Assembly: GCF_035117555.1 (NCBI RefSeq)
Contig: NZ_JAYKPK010000006.1
Location: 62,001-126,000 of the forward strand
DNA: 64,000 nt
Reading direction: 5' to 3'
From: Yoonia sp035117555
GTDB taxonomy: Bacteria; Pseudomonadota; Alphaproteobacteria; Rhodobacterales; Rhodobacteraceae
A program made the translations under genes and the position numbers. A model generated the notes under the pieces. That model was not told the DNA's origin. It did not search any database and saw nothing but the letters and a program-made list of their open reading frames with translations. Shown here in pieces: positions 7,657 through 15,648 of this stretch (positions are counted from its first letter, which is position 1; each line of letters starts with the position of its first letter).

Positions 7657-8684
7657 TATTTCGCACCCCAGGTGTCACTTAGCCGATAGCCTTCGGGCCA
7701 AGGGTCGGACGGGTCGAGCATGTGCTGATGCACACCAGTGATCCAGCCGCGTCCCGAAATCTCTGGCAGGATCGCGGGTTGGCTGCCGACCATAGTCTCG
7801 CCTAAGATCCGCCCTGCGAAGGTTGACCCGATCAGCGACACAGCCGTCAGCCTGTCATCCACCCCCATTTGCCCGCGCGCATGCAGCAGCGCCATACGTG
7901 CCGACAGCGCGGTGCCAGTGGGCGAACGGTCGACCTTGCCGGGCCGGATCGCGACTGCGGCACCGGCGCGCAATTCACGCCTGGCGCGCGTGACAGGCCC
8001 TGCGAAAAGGCAGAATGAAATATGCCGCCAATCGGGGTTGCCGGGGTGATGAAAGCCAAGCTGTTCATTTGCCGCTGCGGTGATCCGCACACCGAGGCGG
8101 GCGATCTCATGCGCCTCATCCGCACCCAGGGCAAAGCCCAGCGCAGCGGCGTCGACGCAGACAAAACTGTCGCCGCCATAGGCGGTGTCGACACGCAAGG
8201 TGCCAAGCCCCTCAACCTCAAGTTCCGCATCCAGACGCGCGGCGAAGCTGGGCAGGTTCTGCACGAAGATCCGCTCTGCCTTGCCATCGCGGCATAGGGC
8301 GCGCACGCGCACCAACCCTCCCGGTGCCTCCAGCACCAGATGGGTTTCCGGTTCCTGCATCGGGATGATGCCGCTATCCAGCAGCACGGTTGCCACACAG
8401 ATCGAGTTCGAGCCGGACATCGGCGGCGTATCCTCGGGCTCCATGATGATAAAGGCGGCATCGGCCTGCGGGTCTTTCGGCGGCACCAGCAGGTTCACAT
8501 GGCGAAAGACCCCGCCGCGCGGTTCGTTCAGCACAAAATTGCGTAAGGTATTGTCACGCGCAATCCAGCGCGATTGTTCCCATAAGGTGTCCCCCGGTGG
8601 CGGCGCGACGCCGCCGACAATCACATCGCCGACCTCACCTTCGGCATGGGCGGAAATGACGTGGATGGTTTTGCTGCTACGCAT
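7656..8684 (-). CDS. proline racemase-family protein, Ser/Thr active-site variant (probable trans-3-hydroxyproline dehydratase)
   Basis: 342 residues of the proline racemase / hydroxyproline epimerase / trans-3-hydroxyproline dehydratase superfamily. The first catalytic motif, normally MCGHG, reads MSGSNS (codons ATG TCC GGC TCG); the second, normally SPCGT, reads RSPTGT (codon ACT). Both catalytic positions thus lack cysteine. Characterised dehydratases of the family are Cys/Thr, and some mixed epimerase/dehydratases are Ser/Cys. Thr at the second position points to dehydration of trans-3-hydroxy-L-proline to pyrroline-2-carboxylate, matching the reductase at 17.3 kb. The Ser/Thr pair makes the activity uncertain. 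Last gene of the operon, directly after the AcnX gene. Confidence 0.8.
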   Translation of the reverse strand: MRSSKTIHVISAHAEGEVGDVIVGGVAPPPGDTLWEQSRWIARDNTLRNFVLNEPRGGVFRHVNLLVPPKDPQADAAFIIMEPEDTPPMSGSNSICVATVLLDSGIIPMQEPETHLVLEAPGGLVRVRALCRDGKAERIFVQNLPSFAARLDAELEVEGLGTLRVDTAYGGDSFVCVDAAALGFALGADEAHEIARLGVRITAAANEQLGFHHPGNPDWRHISFCLFAGPVTRARRELRAGAAVAIRPGKVDRSPTGTALSARMALLHARGQMGVDDRLTAVSLIGSTFAGRILGETMVGSQPAILPEISGRGWITGVHQHMLDPSDPWPEGYRLSDTWGAK

Positions 8685-10358
8685 TCAGGTCTCCAGCCAG
8701 TGCGGTAATATCTTGGGGGCGTGGCCGGTCGTTGCGGCCTGAGCGCAAGCGGCCAAGCTGCCAAAGCGCAATTGCCGACCGCTAAGCCCCGGCCCGTAAT
8801 GGGCATATTTGCCGGAATTGGTCATCACAGTTTGCGTGGAAACGGGAAACACAGGTTCCGAGATCGAGCACCAGCACAGATCGGGGATCACCTGCACGCC
8901 TGCGGCTTGCAACTGACCCAGCGTGCCGCAGGCCTGTGCATCAGCGATCACCTTGCGCCCGGCGGTGACGATGGTGGGGATTGCGACGTGGCGACCGCCA
9001 AGCGCAGCGGCCAAGGCGCGGCACTCGGACGAGGACGCATGCGGGCTGCCGATGGCGATCAGATCAACCGCCTCTGGTCCCGCATTCAGGCTATGCCATG
9101 CTTCGGCCATGTCGGACCGGGTGATGGTCCGGTGATCGGCTTTCGGCGACAAACGATCCGCCTCGGGCGTGACACCTGCGACATGCAGCATGGGCGCTGC
9201 TGATGTCGTGCCAAATGCAGCGCAGAGTGCCTTAAGGTCGTCAGGCGACGGGGCCGCCTGCGCTAACCCCCGCAGCACGGGGATGCGGTCGGGCGACATC
9301 TTTCCTGCCAGCCAGCCGATCAGCGGCCAGAAGGCGTCGTCGATCTCGGTGGGCAGATCGATGGACAGCACCCGTTGCGCGGCGCGGTTGGCATCCAGAT
9401 AGACGCCAGTCAGCGGCGCGCGCCCGGTCAAAGCGATACAGAGATCAAGGAAATCGGGGTGCTTGGCCGTGCGCGCGCCCAGCACCGAATTGGCATAGAT
9501 CACCGCATTGGATTCCGACCATGCGATCAGGTCACCCTGCGCCGGGGCAGAATCGAGCAGATAGGGCGCGCAGGTGAAACTCGGCTGGCAACCCATGCTG
9601 GTATAGGCATCGGCCAGCCGTTGGGCCGGGCCGCCGAACAAATCCGGCACGCCCTGTGCGCGCCAGTTTTGATGATCGACGGAGATCGCGTTCATCGTCG
9701 TCGGGATCCGCACCTTTGCGCCCAGATCGGCCATGGCCTGCGCAAAGGTCAGATTGGCGGGGCTGGCATAGATGCAACCATCGATATGGCCTTGCGTCAC
9801 GTCGATCAGGCTGGTGGCGCCCTGCGCTGCGGCCATCCGCGTCAGGATGCGCATGGCGAGTTGCGGGGCAGCACCTGCGTCCCCTGCCAGCATGGATTGG
9901 TCAGCCTCGGTCAGTGCGAGCATGCTGTCAGGCAGCGGCTGGACCTTCAGGCGCAGATTGCCCGCAAGGATCGCATCGGGGGTGATCTGCGCTTCCGCCT
10001 CTGCCGCGAGGGCGGCAAAATCCTGCGGATCAAGGCGCAGCACTGGCAGCACTTTGCCGAACATCTCGGCTGCGATCAGCGCGCCAAGGGTGACGACATC
10101 TTCGGCCTCGCTAAACACCAGCGCTGCGGGCGCGCGCCCGTTCAGCGCCATATCGAGCAGGACGCCCGACCCGGTGCAGGACCCGCGTGTCGATGGCATC
10201 AAGACAATTGCCCCACTCAGACAACGCCCATGCAAAGGGTGATGCACATCGATCACCGTCGCGGTAGCCGGGTCAATCCCGCCCCAAAAGCTGAGCGGTT
10301 CGGTCGTGGCAATGACCGGGCCTTGCGCGCTGCCGGGCAGGATCGCCATAGCACTCAC
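8685..10358 (-). CDS. fused aconitase X (AcnX), cis-3-hydroxy-L-proline dehydratase
   Basis: 557-residue single-chain AcnX. A swivelling small domain comes first (about 1-130; ATVIDVHHPLHGRCLSGAIVL, PSTRGSCTGSGVLLDM), then the large catalytic domain (about 135-557) with ATSLIDVTQGHIDGCIYA, RIPTTMNAISVDHQNW and TSMGCQPSFTCAPYLL. Bacterial fused AcnX enzymes dehydrate cis-3-hydroxy-L-proline to pyrroline-2-carboxylate and are iron dependent. The GTG start overlaps the epimerase stop (GTGA); an ATG three codons in is an alternative. The next gene's ATG follows the stop immediately. Context with hydroxyproline enzymes supports this over other aconitase-like roles. Confidence 0.88.
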   Translation of the reverse strand: MSAMAILPGSAQGPVIATTEPLSFWGGIDPATATVIDVHHPLHGRCLSGAIVLMPSTRGSCTGSGVLLDMALNGRAPAALVFSEAEDVVTLGALIAAEMFGKVLPVLRLDPQDFAALAAEAEAQITPDAILAGNLRLKVQPLPDSMLALTEADQSMLAGDAGAAPQLAMRILTRMAAAQGATSLIDVTQGHIDGCIYASPANLTFAQAMADLGAKVRIPTTMNAISVDHQNWRAQGVPDLFGGPAQRLADAYTSMGCQPSFTCAPYLLDSAPAQGDLIAWSESNAVIYANSVLGARTAKHPDFLDLCIALTGRAPLTGVYLDANRAAQRVLSIDLPTEIDDAFWPLIGWLAGKMSPDRIPVLRGLAQAAPSPDDLKALCAAFGTTSAAPMLHVAGVTPEADRLSPKADHRTITRSDMAEAWHSLNAGPEAVDLIAIGSPHASSSECRALAAALGGRHVAIPTIVTAGRKVIADAQACGTLGQLQAAGVQVIPDLCWCSISEPVFPVSTQTVMTNSGKYAHYGPGLSGRQLRFGSLAACAQAATTGHAPKILPHWLET

Positions 10359-11356
10359 TTGACGACAAACCCATGCGCATAAGGATCGCGATCATCGATA
10401 AAGATCGTGTTGATCCCGGTCTGCCGCGCCCAGCCACCAATCGACGGGATAATCGCGGGTTTGCCCGCGACAGTCGTTTCCGCCTCGACCCGGCCTTTGA
10501 AGATCGACCCGATGATGCTTTCATGCCAGAATTCATCGCCCGTGTGCAATTGCCCCTTGGCCGATAACTGCGCCATCCGGGCCGAGGTGCCGGTGCCGCA
10601 GGGGCTGCGGTCAATCGCTTTATCGCCGTAAAACACCGCATTGCGGCCATGCGCGCCGGGTTGCGTCGCAGCACCGGTCCACAGGATATGGCTCAACCCG
10701 TTGATCTGCGGATGTTCGGGATGCACGAAATCGTATTTCTCGTTCAGCGCCCGGCGCAGGGCGGGGGACCAGCCAATCAACTGACCGGCGGTATGATCCG
10801 CGATATCGCGGAAATTGGGCTGCGGATCGACGATGGCATAGAAATTGCCGCCATAGGCGACATCGACAGTGATCTCGCCCAGACCTTCGACCTGCGCCGT
10901 CAGACCTTCGGCGAACAGGAAACCGGGGACATTGGTCAGGCGGACCTCTTCGACAAAGCGACCCTCTTGCCGATAGGTGATATCGACCTTGCCGGCTGGT
11001 GTGTCGATGGACAATTGCCCCGGAACGCGCGGCGTGATCAGCCCGTTTTCCAGCGCCATGGTGATCGTGCCAATCGTGCCATGGCCGCACATCGGCAGAC
11101 AGCCCGAGGTTTCGATGAACAACACGCCGACTTCGCAATCGGGCCGGGTCGGCGGATAAAGGATCGATCCCGACATCATGTCATGGCCGCGCGGCTCGAA
11201 CATGAGCCCGGTGCGGATCCAGTCGAAATCGCGCAGGAAATGGGCGCGCTTGTCCAGCATGGTCGCCCCTTCCAGCAGCGGGCCGCCGCCAGAGACAAGC
11301 CGCACCGGATTGCCGCAAGTATGCCCATCAAGGCAGGAAAACGTGTGATTGGCCAT
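10355..11356 (-). CDS. lhpA: 4-hydroxyproline 2-epimerase
   Basis: 333 residues from the ATG preceded by AAAGG (an upstream in-frame start 12 codons earlier lies inside the previous gene). Both catalytic cysteines of the racemase family are present, in LPMCGHGTIGTITMAL and RSPCGTGTSARMAQL. The Cys/Cys pair together with the hydroxyproline context indicates interconversion of trans-4-hydroxy-L-proline and cis-4-hydroxy-D-proline, the first step towards 2-oxoglutarate. Proline racemase activity is the main alternative. It lies one base after the FAD dehydrogenase gene that would oxidise its product. Confidence 0.9.
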   Translation of the reverse strand: MANHTFSCLDGHTCGNPVRLVSGGGPLLEGATMLDKRAHFLRDFDWIRTGLMFEPRGHDMMSGSILYPPTRPDCEVGVLFIETSGCLPMCGHGTIGTITMALENGLITPRVPGQLSIDTPAGKVDITYRQEGRFVEEVRLTNVPGFLFAEGLTAQVEGLGEITVDVAYGGNFYAIVDPQPNFRDIADHTAGQLIGWSPALRRALNEKYDFVHPEHPQINGLSHILWTGAATQPGAHGRNAVFYGDKAIDRSPCGTGTSARMAQLSAKGQLHTGDEFWHESIIGSIFKGRVEAETTVAGKPAIIPSIGGWARQTGINTIFIDDRDPYAHGFVVK

Positions 11357-11357
11357 G

Positions 11358-12590
11358 TCAGAACCTTTGCGGTGAGAAATGTTGTGGGTCAATGGCCGGT
11401 GCCGCGCCGGTGATCAGATCCGCCACAAGCCTCGCGGTGCCGGGCGATTGGGTCAAGCCCAGATGACCGTGGCCGAACGCATAGATCACCCTTTGCGACG
11501 CGCGCGAGGCCCCAATCGCAGGCAGGCTGTCGGGCAGCGAAGGACGGAACCCCATCCATTGCGTGCCACCTTGGCTGTCAAGGCCGGGTAGAAAGGCGCG
11601 CGCCTTGGTCAGCATCGCCTCGGCGCGTTTGTAATTCGGCGGCAGATGCAGCCCGCCCATTTCCACAGCACCACCGACGCGGATGCCGGTGGACAGGCTG
11701 CTGACGACAAACCCATGGCCGCCGAAAGTAACCTGCGTGCGCAGATCAAAGGCACCGGGCGGCAGGGTGGTGTTATAGCCGCGTTCAGTTTCCAGCGGGA
11801 TCCTGTCACCCAGCCCGCGCGCCAGATCGCGCGAAAATGCCCCAGCAGCCAGCACAGCATGATCGGCGGACCATGTGCGGCCCTGCGCTGTCACCGTCAC
11901 GCCATCGGCACTGGCCGTCAGCGCGGTGACCTGTGCAGTCTCAATCACCCCGCCCTGCGCGCGGAACTTTTCGGCCAGTGCCAGCACGTAAAGCCGCGGA
12001 TCGGCGATGGAATACCAGCCTGGCGTAAAGGTGCCATGGGTGAAACGCGGCGCAAGACCGGGCTGGATCAGTGCCATTTCAGCGGCGCTCATGTGGCGGA
12101 AATCAATGCCATGATCAGCGCGGGCCTGCCAGCCGGGCAGAGCGGCGTCAAACTCTGATTGCGATTCATAGACCTGCAAATTGCCATCCTTGCGCAGCAT
12201 ATGCGCCGTGCCGGTGGCGGCCAGAAACGGTTCAAGCTCGGCCTTGGACAGATCCATCAGCAGGGTCTGTGCCTTGGTCGATTGCGCCACGCGGGATGGC
12301 TGGCAAGCGCGCCAGAAATGGAACATCCATGGCGCAATCTGCAAAGCATAGCGCGGCGGCACCGACAAAGGCCCCAAAGGGTCCAACAGCCAGCGCGGCG
12401 CCTTGCGCAGAATACCGGGTGAGGCCAGCGGCAGGATATCGCTGAAGGCAAAAGCCCCGGCATTCCCGGCGGATGCCCCGGCGGCTGGCCCTTCGCGGTC
12501 CAGCACGGTTACCTGCATCCCGCGCGCCTGTAGCGCCAAAGCGGCGGACAGGCCGATCACCCCGGCACCGATCACGATCACATGGGGCAT
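11358..12590 (-). CDS. FAD-dependent D-hydroxyproline dehydrogenase/D-amino acid oxidase family
   Basis: 410-residue DadA-like flavoprotein. The N-terminal dinucleotide-binding motif is VIVIGAGVIGLSAALALQARG; the C-terminal FAD/substrate portion has GTQWMGFRPSLPDSLPAIG and IYAFGHGHLGLTQSPGTARLVADLI, typical of the family. It would oxidise cis-4-hydroxy-D-proline to pyrroline-4-hydroxy-2-carboxylate. Single-subunit form, unlike the multisubunit enzymes of some bacteria. It starts two bases after the ABC ATPase stop and is followed at once by the epimerase. Confidence 0.9.
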   Translation of the reverse strand: MPHVIVIGAGVIGLSAALALQARGMQVTVLDREGPAAGASAGNAGAFAFSDILPLASPGILRKAPRWLLDPLGPLSVPPRYALQIAPWMFHFWRACQPSRVAQSTKAQTLLMDLSKAELEPFLAATGTAHMLRKDGNLQVYESQSEFDAALPGWQARADHGIDFRHMSAAEMALIQPGLAPRFTHGTFTPGWYSIADPRLYVLALAEKFRAQGGVIETAQVTALTASADGVTVTAQGRTWSADHAVLAAGAFSRDLARGLGDRIPLETERGYNTTLPPGAFDLRTQVTFGGHGFVVSSLSTGIRVGGAVEMGGLHLPPNYKRAEAMLTKARAFLPGLDSQGGTQWMGFRPSLPDSLPAIGASRASQRVIYAFGHGHLGLTQSPGTARLVADLITGAAPAIDPQHFSPQRF

Positions 12591-12592
12591 GA

Positions 12593-13315
12593 TCAGTGGG
12601 TCGCTGCCAGAAAGTTTCGTAATTCCGGGCTTTCGGGCGTGTCGAAAAATTGGGCAGGTGGTGCAATTTCCACCATCACGCCCTGATGGAAGAAAGCGAC
12701 GCGGTCGGAGACTTCGCGCGCGAATTTCATCTCATGCGTGACGCAGATCATCGTCATGCCTTCGGATGCGAGCAGGCGCAATGTGTCCAGCACCTCGCCG
12801 ACCAACTGAGGGTCGAGGGCCGAAGTGACCTCGTCAAACAGCATATAATCAGGCGACATCGCCAAAGCGCGGGCAATTGCCATGCGCTGCTGCTGGCCAC
12901 CCGACAGGCGGGTGGGGTAGACGCCCAGTTTATCGCCCAGCCCCACATGGCTTAACTGCCGCACCGCCTCGGCCTCGGCCTGATCCTTGGGCCGGCCCAG
13001 CACCTTGCGCTGCGCCAGCATGACATTTTCCAGCACGGTCAGATGCGGAAAGGCGTTATATTGTTGGAACACGATCCCGATCTTGCGGCGCAATTGGTTG
13101 AGGTTGGTGGCCTTGGCATGCACCTCGACCCCGTCGACCAGAATGCGGCCCTGATCAATGGGTTCCAGCCCGTTGATACAGGTCAGCAAGGTGGATTTGC
13201 CCGAGCCAGAGCCGCCGATGACGGTCAGCACCTCGCCCTTGGCGACAGTCAGGTCGATGCCTTTGAGAACCTCAAGCGCTCCAAAGGATTTGCGGACGTT
13301 TTCGATCTCAATCAT
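12593..13315 (-). CDS. amino acid ABC transporter ATP-binding protein
   Basis: 240 residues from the ATG at 13313-13315 (a TTG six codons upstream is less likely). Walker A GGSGSGKST, Q-loop VFQQYNAFPHLTVLENV, signature LSGGQQQRMAIARALA, Walker B MLFDEVTSALDP and the switch His in CVTHEMKFAREV are all present. A member of the GlnQ/HisP polar amino-acid group. It overlaps the upstream permease by 8 bp and powers the ABC system encoded up to 15.5 kb. Confidence 0.95.
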   Translation of the reverse strand: MIEIENVRKSFGALEVLKGIDLTVAKGEVLTVIGGSGSGKSTLLTCINGLEPIDQGRILVDGVEVHAKATNLNQLRRKIGIVFQQYNAFPHLTVLENVMLAQRKVLGRPKDQAEAEAVRQLSHVGLGDKLGVYPTRLSGGQQQRMAIARALAMSPDYMLFDEVTSALDPQLVGEVLDTLRLLASEGMTMICVTHEMKFAREVSDRVAFFHQGVMVEIAPPAQFFDTPESPELRNFLAATH

Positions 13316-13961
13316 TGGACCACTTCTTTTCAAGATAACCGCCGAACCGTGCGACGGGGAAGGAAATGAGGAAATAGAACAACCCGCAGATCATCAGCAG
13401 GAACAATGGTTCTTGCAGGCGGGTGATCAGGATCTGGGCGGATTTCAGCAGTTCCACGACCTGCACGACATAAACCAGCGCGCTGTCCTTCATCACGCCC
13501 AGCGCCAGCCCGATCCATGATGGCAGCGCGATCCGTGCCGCCAAAGGCATCGTCACGCTGGTCATATCCTGACGCCATGTCATGCCCAATGAACGGGCCG
13601 CGCGGCGCAGGGTGGATGGCACCGCCTCGATCCCGCCGCGCACGATTTCGGCGCAATAGGCGGCGGTGTAAAGCGACAGCACCCCGCAGGCGATGGTAAA
13701 GCCCGACACCCGGATCCCCAGCACGGTGGTGATAAAGGCATTGGCCAACACCAGTTGGATCAACAAAGGGATCGAGCGGAAGATATCCAGCACAAAGGTC
13801 AAAGGTGCCGCCCACCAAGGGCCGACCTGATAGCGGAACACGCCAAAGATCACGCCCAGAATGGTGCCGAAAAAGACCGAGATCGCGGTGACGATCAGCG
13901 TCATCCCGGCACCTTTGGCCAGAAAGATCAGATCATTGGTGGTTAAAGCCGTGTCAAACAT
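13308..13961 (-). CDS. amino acid ABC transporter permease
   Basis: 217-residue inner-membrane permease of the HisMQ/GlnP type with about five hydrophobic segments. The EAA loop region reads GGIEAVPSTLRRAARSLGMTWRQDMTSVTMPLAARIALP. Partner of the neighbouring permease at 13974-14642, probably forming a heterodimer. Confidence 0.94.
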   Translation of the reverse strand: MFDTALTTNDLIFLAKGAGMTLIVTAISVFFGTILGVIFGVFRYQVGPWWAAPLTFVLDIFRSIPLLIQLVLANAFITTVLGIRVSGFTIACGVLSLYTAAYCAEIVRGGIEAVPSTLRRAARSLGMTWRQDMTSVTMPLAARIALPSWIGLALGVMKDSALVYVVQVVELLKSAQILITRLQEPLFLLMICGLFYFLISFPVARFGGYLEKKWSND

Positions 13962-13973
13962 CGCGCGCCCCCT

Positions 13974-14642
13974 TCAGTAACGGAACAGCCGCGCCGCCAG
14001 CAGGCGGGCAGATAGGGTGACGGTTTTGGTAATCACGTAAAAGATCACGGCGGCAATCGCGAACAGTTCAAACGTACGGAAAGTGCGGGCGTTCAGGTCA
14101 GAGGTGACCCCATAAAGGTCAGTATTCATCGCAACCACCGTGCCAAGCGAGGTCATCAGGATCGCCCAGACCATCTGATTGGTCATCGGCAGGAACGAGA
14201 TCCGCAGCATCTGTGGCATCACGACATAACGGAACGATTGCACCGGCGTCATGCCAAGTGACCGGGCAGAACGGGTTTGCGTATCGGGGATACCTTTCAG
14301 CGCGCCACGGAAATTCTCGGCCAGATAGCCTGCGTTGTTGAAGGCGATGCCGATCAGCAGCGACAGATAGGGCGACAGATGGATGCCGAAACTACCCAGC
14401 CCGAAATGCACCATATAGATCTGGAACAAAGCGGGCGTATTACGCGCAATTTCAACCCATGTGGTCGCTATGGCCGACAGGATGCGGCTGCCGGACAGGC
14501 GGAACATCGTCAGCACCATGGCGATGCAAATGCCGATTACCATCGACAGCAGCGCGACCTCCAGCGTGATCAGCGCGCCTTCGAGCATGCGCGGCAGAGA
14601 ATCAAGCGCCTGCGCCCAGCGGAAATTATAATTGAACATCAC
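13974..14642 (-). CDS. amino acid ABC transporter permease
   Basis: 222-residue HisMQ-type permease. GALKGIPDTQTRSARSLGMTPVQSFRYVVMPQMLRI is the conserved cytoplasmic loop contacting the ATPase. Two adjacent ATG codons begin the frame. It follows the binding-protein gene across a 50-bp gap with a strong hairpin, the common way to make more binding protein than permease. Confidence 0.94.
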   Translation of the reverse strand: MMFNYNFRWAQALDSLPRMLEGALITLEVALLSMVIGICIAMVLTMFRLSGSRILSAIATTWVEIARNTPALFQIYMVHFGLGSFGIHLSPYLSLLIGIAFNNAGYLAENFRGALKGIPDTQTRSARSLGMTPVQSFRYVVMPQMLRISFLPMTNQMVWAILMTSLGTVVAMNTDLYGVTSDLNARTFRTFELFAIAAVIFYVITKTVTLSARLLAARLFRY

Positions 14643-14653
14643 ACCCCCGGCGG

Positions 14654-14681
14654 AAAACCGGGGCGCAACAGCGCGCCCCGG
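14654..14681 (-). terminator. intra-operon hairpin after ABC binding-protein gene
   Basis: CCGGGGCGC/GCGCCCCGG arms (9 bp) with a 6-nt loop, followed on the minus strand by TTTT. It lies between the substrate-binding and permease genes and probably acts as a partial terminator or 3'-end stabiliser favouring the binding protein. Confidence 0.6.
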
Positions 14682-14692
14682 ATCTGTTTAGA

Positions 14693-15502
14693 TCAGCGGT
14701 AAACGCCGGGGATCGTCAAGTCGGCAGGCTCACCTTCACCCACCCATTTGGCATAAAGCTCGGCATAGCGGCCGGTACGGACCTGCTGGTTGATGAACAG
14801 GTCCATGTAATTGATCAGGCCATATTCTTCACGCAGGGTGATCAATCCGACATAATCGGGCACCATAGGCGCCTTGTCGACGATCCGCAGGCCGGGGAAA
14901 TTGCCCGATGCGACATTTGCTTCGGCCACTTCCACGGTGGAAACGGTCGCGTCCAACTGGCCCTGACTCAGCGCGAGGAACACGTCGGCCTGGTTCTGGT
15001 AAGGGCGGAATTCGCCTTCACCCCAGGTCGTGACCTGCTCTTCCAGCCAGATCGCCTCGTAAGTGCCGGCGGTCGCGCCGACAGTCTTGCCCTTCATGTC
15101 TTCCCAAGTCGCCATTTCGACGCCTTCATTGGCGACGACAGCGTTTTCAAAGGCGTAATAGGGGATCGAGAAACCTACCGTCTTGGCACGTTCCAGTGTG
15201 TCCGAGGTCGAGGCGACAGCCACATCCACACGGTTCGACATCAGGGCGGGGATACGCTCGGGGAAGGTGGTTTCGACAATCTCAGCCTCGACGCCCAAGG
15301 CAGCGGCCAGATCGTTGCAATAATCGACGTCAAAGCCGATCGGGTTGTTATCGGCATCGCGCGACCCCATCGGCGGAAAGTCCAGCACGACAGCGCAGCG
15401 CAAAGTGCCGGAACCAATGATATCGTCCAGCTTGTCAGCAAAGGCGGGGGCAGCAGCCCCCGTGGCGGCCATCAGGCCAATCGCAAAAATCGTCGTTTTC
15501 AT
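14693..15502 (-). CDS. amino acid ABC transporter substrate-binding protein
   Basis: 269 residues from the ATG preceded by GGGAG; longer in-frame starts run into the promoter region. The Sec signal peptide MKTTIFAIGLMAATGAAAPAF ends near ADK. The body matches family 3 solute-binding proteins: GTLRCAVVLDFPPMGSRDADNNPIGFDVD, DVAVASTSDTLERAKTVGFS, GKTVGATAGTYE. The locus suggests hydroxyproline or another imino acid as ligand. First gene of an operon running to 7656. Confidence 0.93.
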   Translation of the reverse strand: MKTTIFAIGLMAATGAAAPAFADKLDDIIGSGTLRCAVVLDFPPMGSRDADNNPIGFDVDYCNDLAAALGVEAEIVETTFPERIPALMSNRVDVAVASTSDTLERAKTVGFSIPYYAFENAVVANEGVEMATWEDMKGKTVGATAGTYEAIWLEEQVTTWGEGEFRPYQNQADVFLALSQGQLDATVSTVEVAEANVASGNFPGLRIVDKAPMVPDYVGLITLREEYGLINYMDLFINQQVRTGRYAELYAKWVGEGEPADLTIPGVYR

Positions 15503-15572
15503 CGTTATCTCCCTGTGTGGATGGTGTGGTGTCACGGCAGTATTCTGCTTCCGACTGATCAAATCAAACATA

Positions 15573-15591
15573 ATATACAAAAAATATACAA
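15573..15591. promoter_or_regulatory. TTGTATAT direct-repeat operator upstream of ABC operon
   Basis: Two direct copies of ATATACAA (TTGTATAT on the minus strand) 11 bp apart, about one helical turn, 70-90 bp upstream of the binding-protein ATG. The half-site TTGTATA also forms the palindrome at 17240-17251. It differs from the TGTCGACA motif elsewhere in the island. Confidence 0.5.
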
Positions 15592-15616
15592 GTGTGAATT
15601 TCATGGTGTTGGTGCT

Positions 15617-15641
15617 GGGCGCCCGATCGGGGCGCCCTATT
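15617..15641. terminator. hairpin downstream of semialdehyde dehydrogenase gene
   Basis: Two GGGCGCCC-type arms around CGATC, 10-30 bp past the dehydrogenase stop. The T-rich stretch is on the plus-strand side, so it may act mainly as a 3'-end structure for the minus-strand transcript. Confidence 0.45.
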
Positions 15642-15648
15642 GTTTTTA

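Noticed and set aside
8186..8193. TGTCGACA inside the racemase-family coding region
   Set aside because: Lacks the AT-rich flanks of the intergenic sites and lies mid-gene; an 8-mer is expected about once by chance in a window this size.
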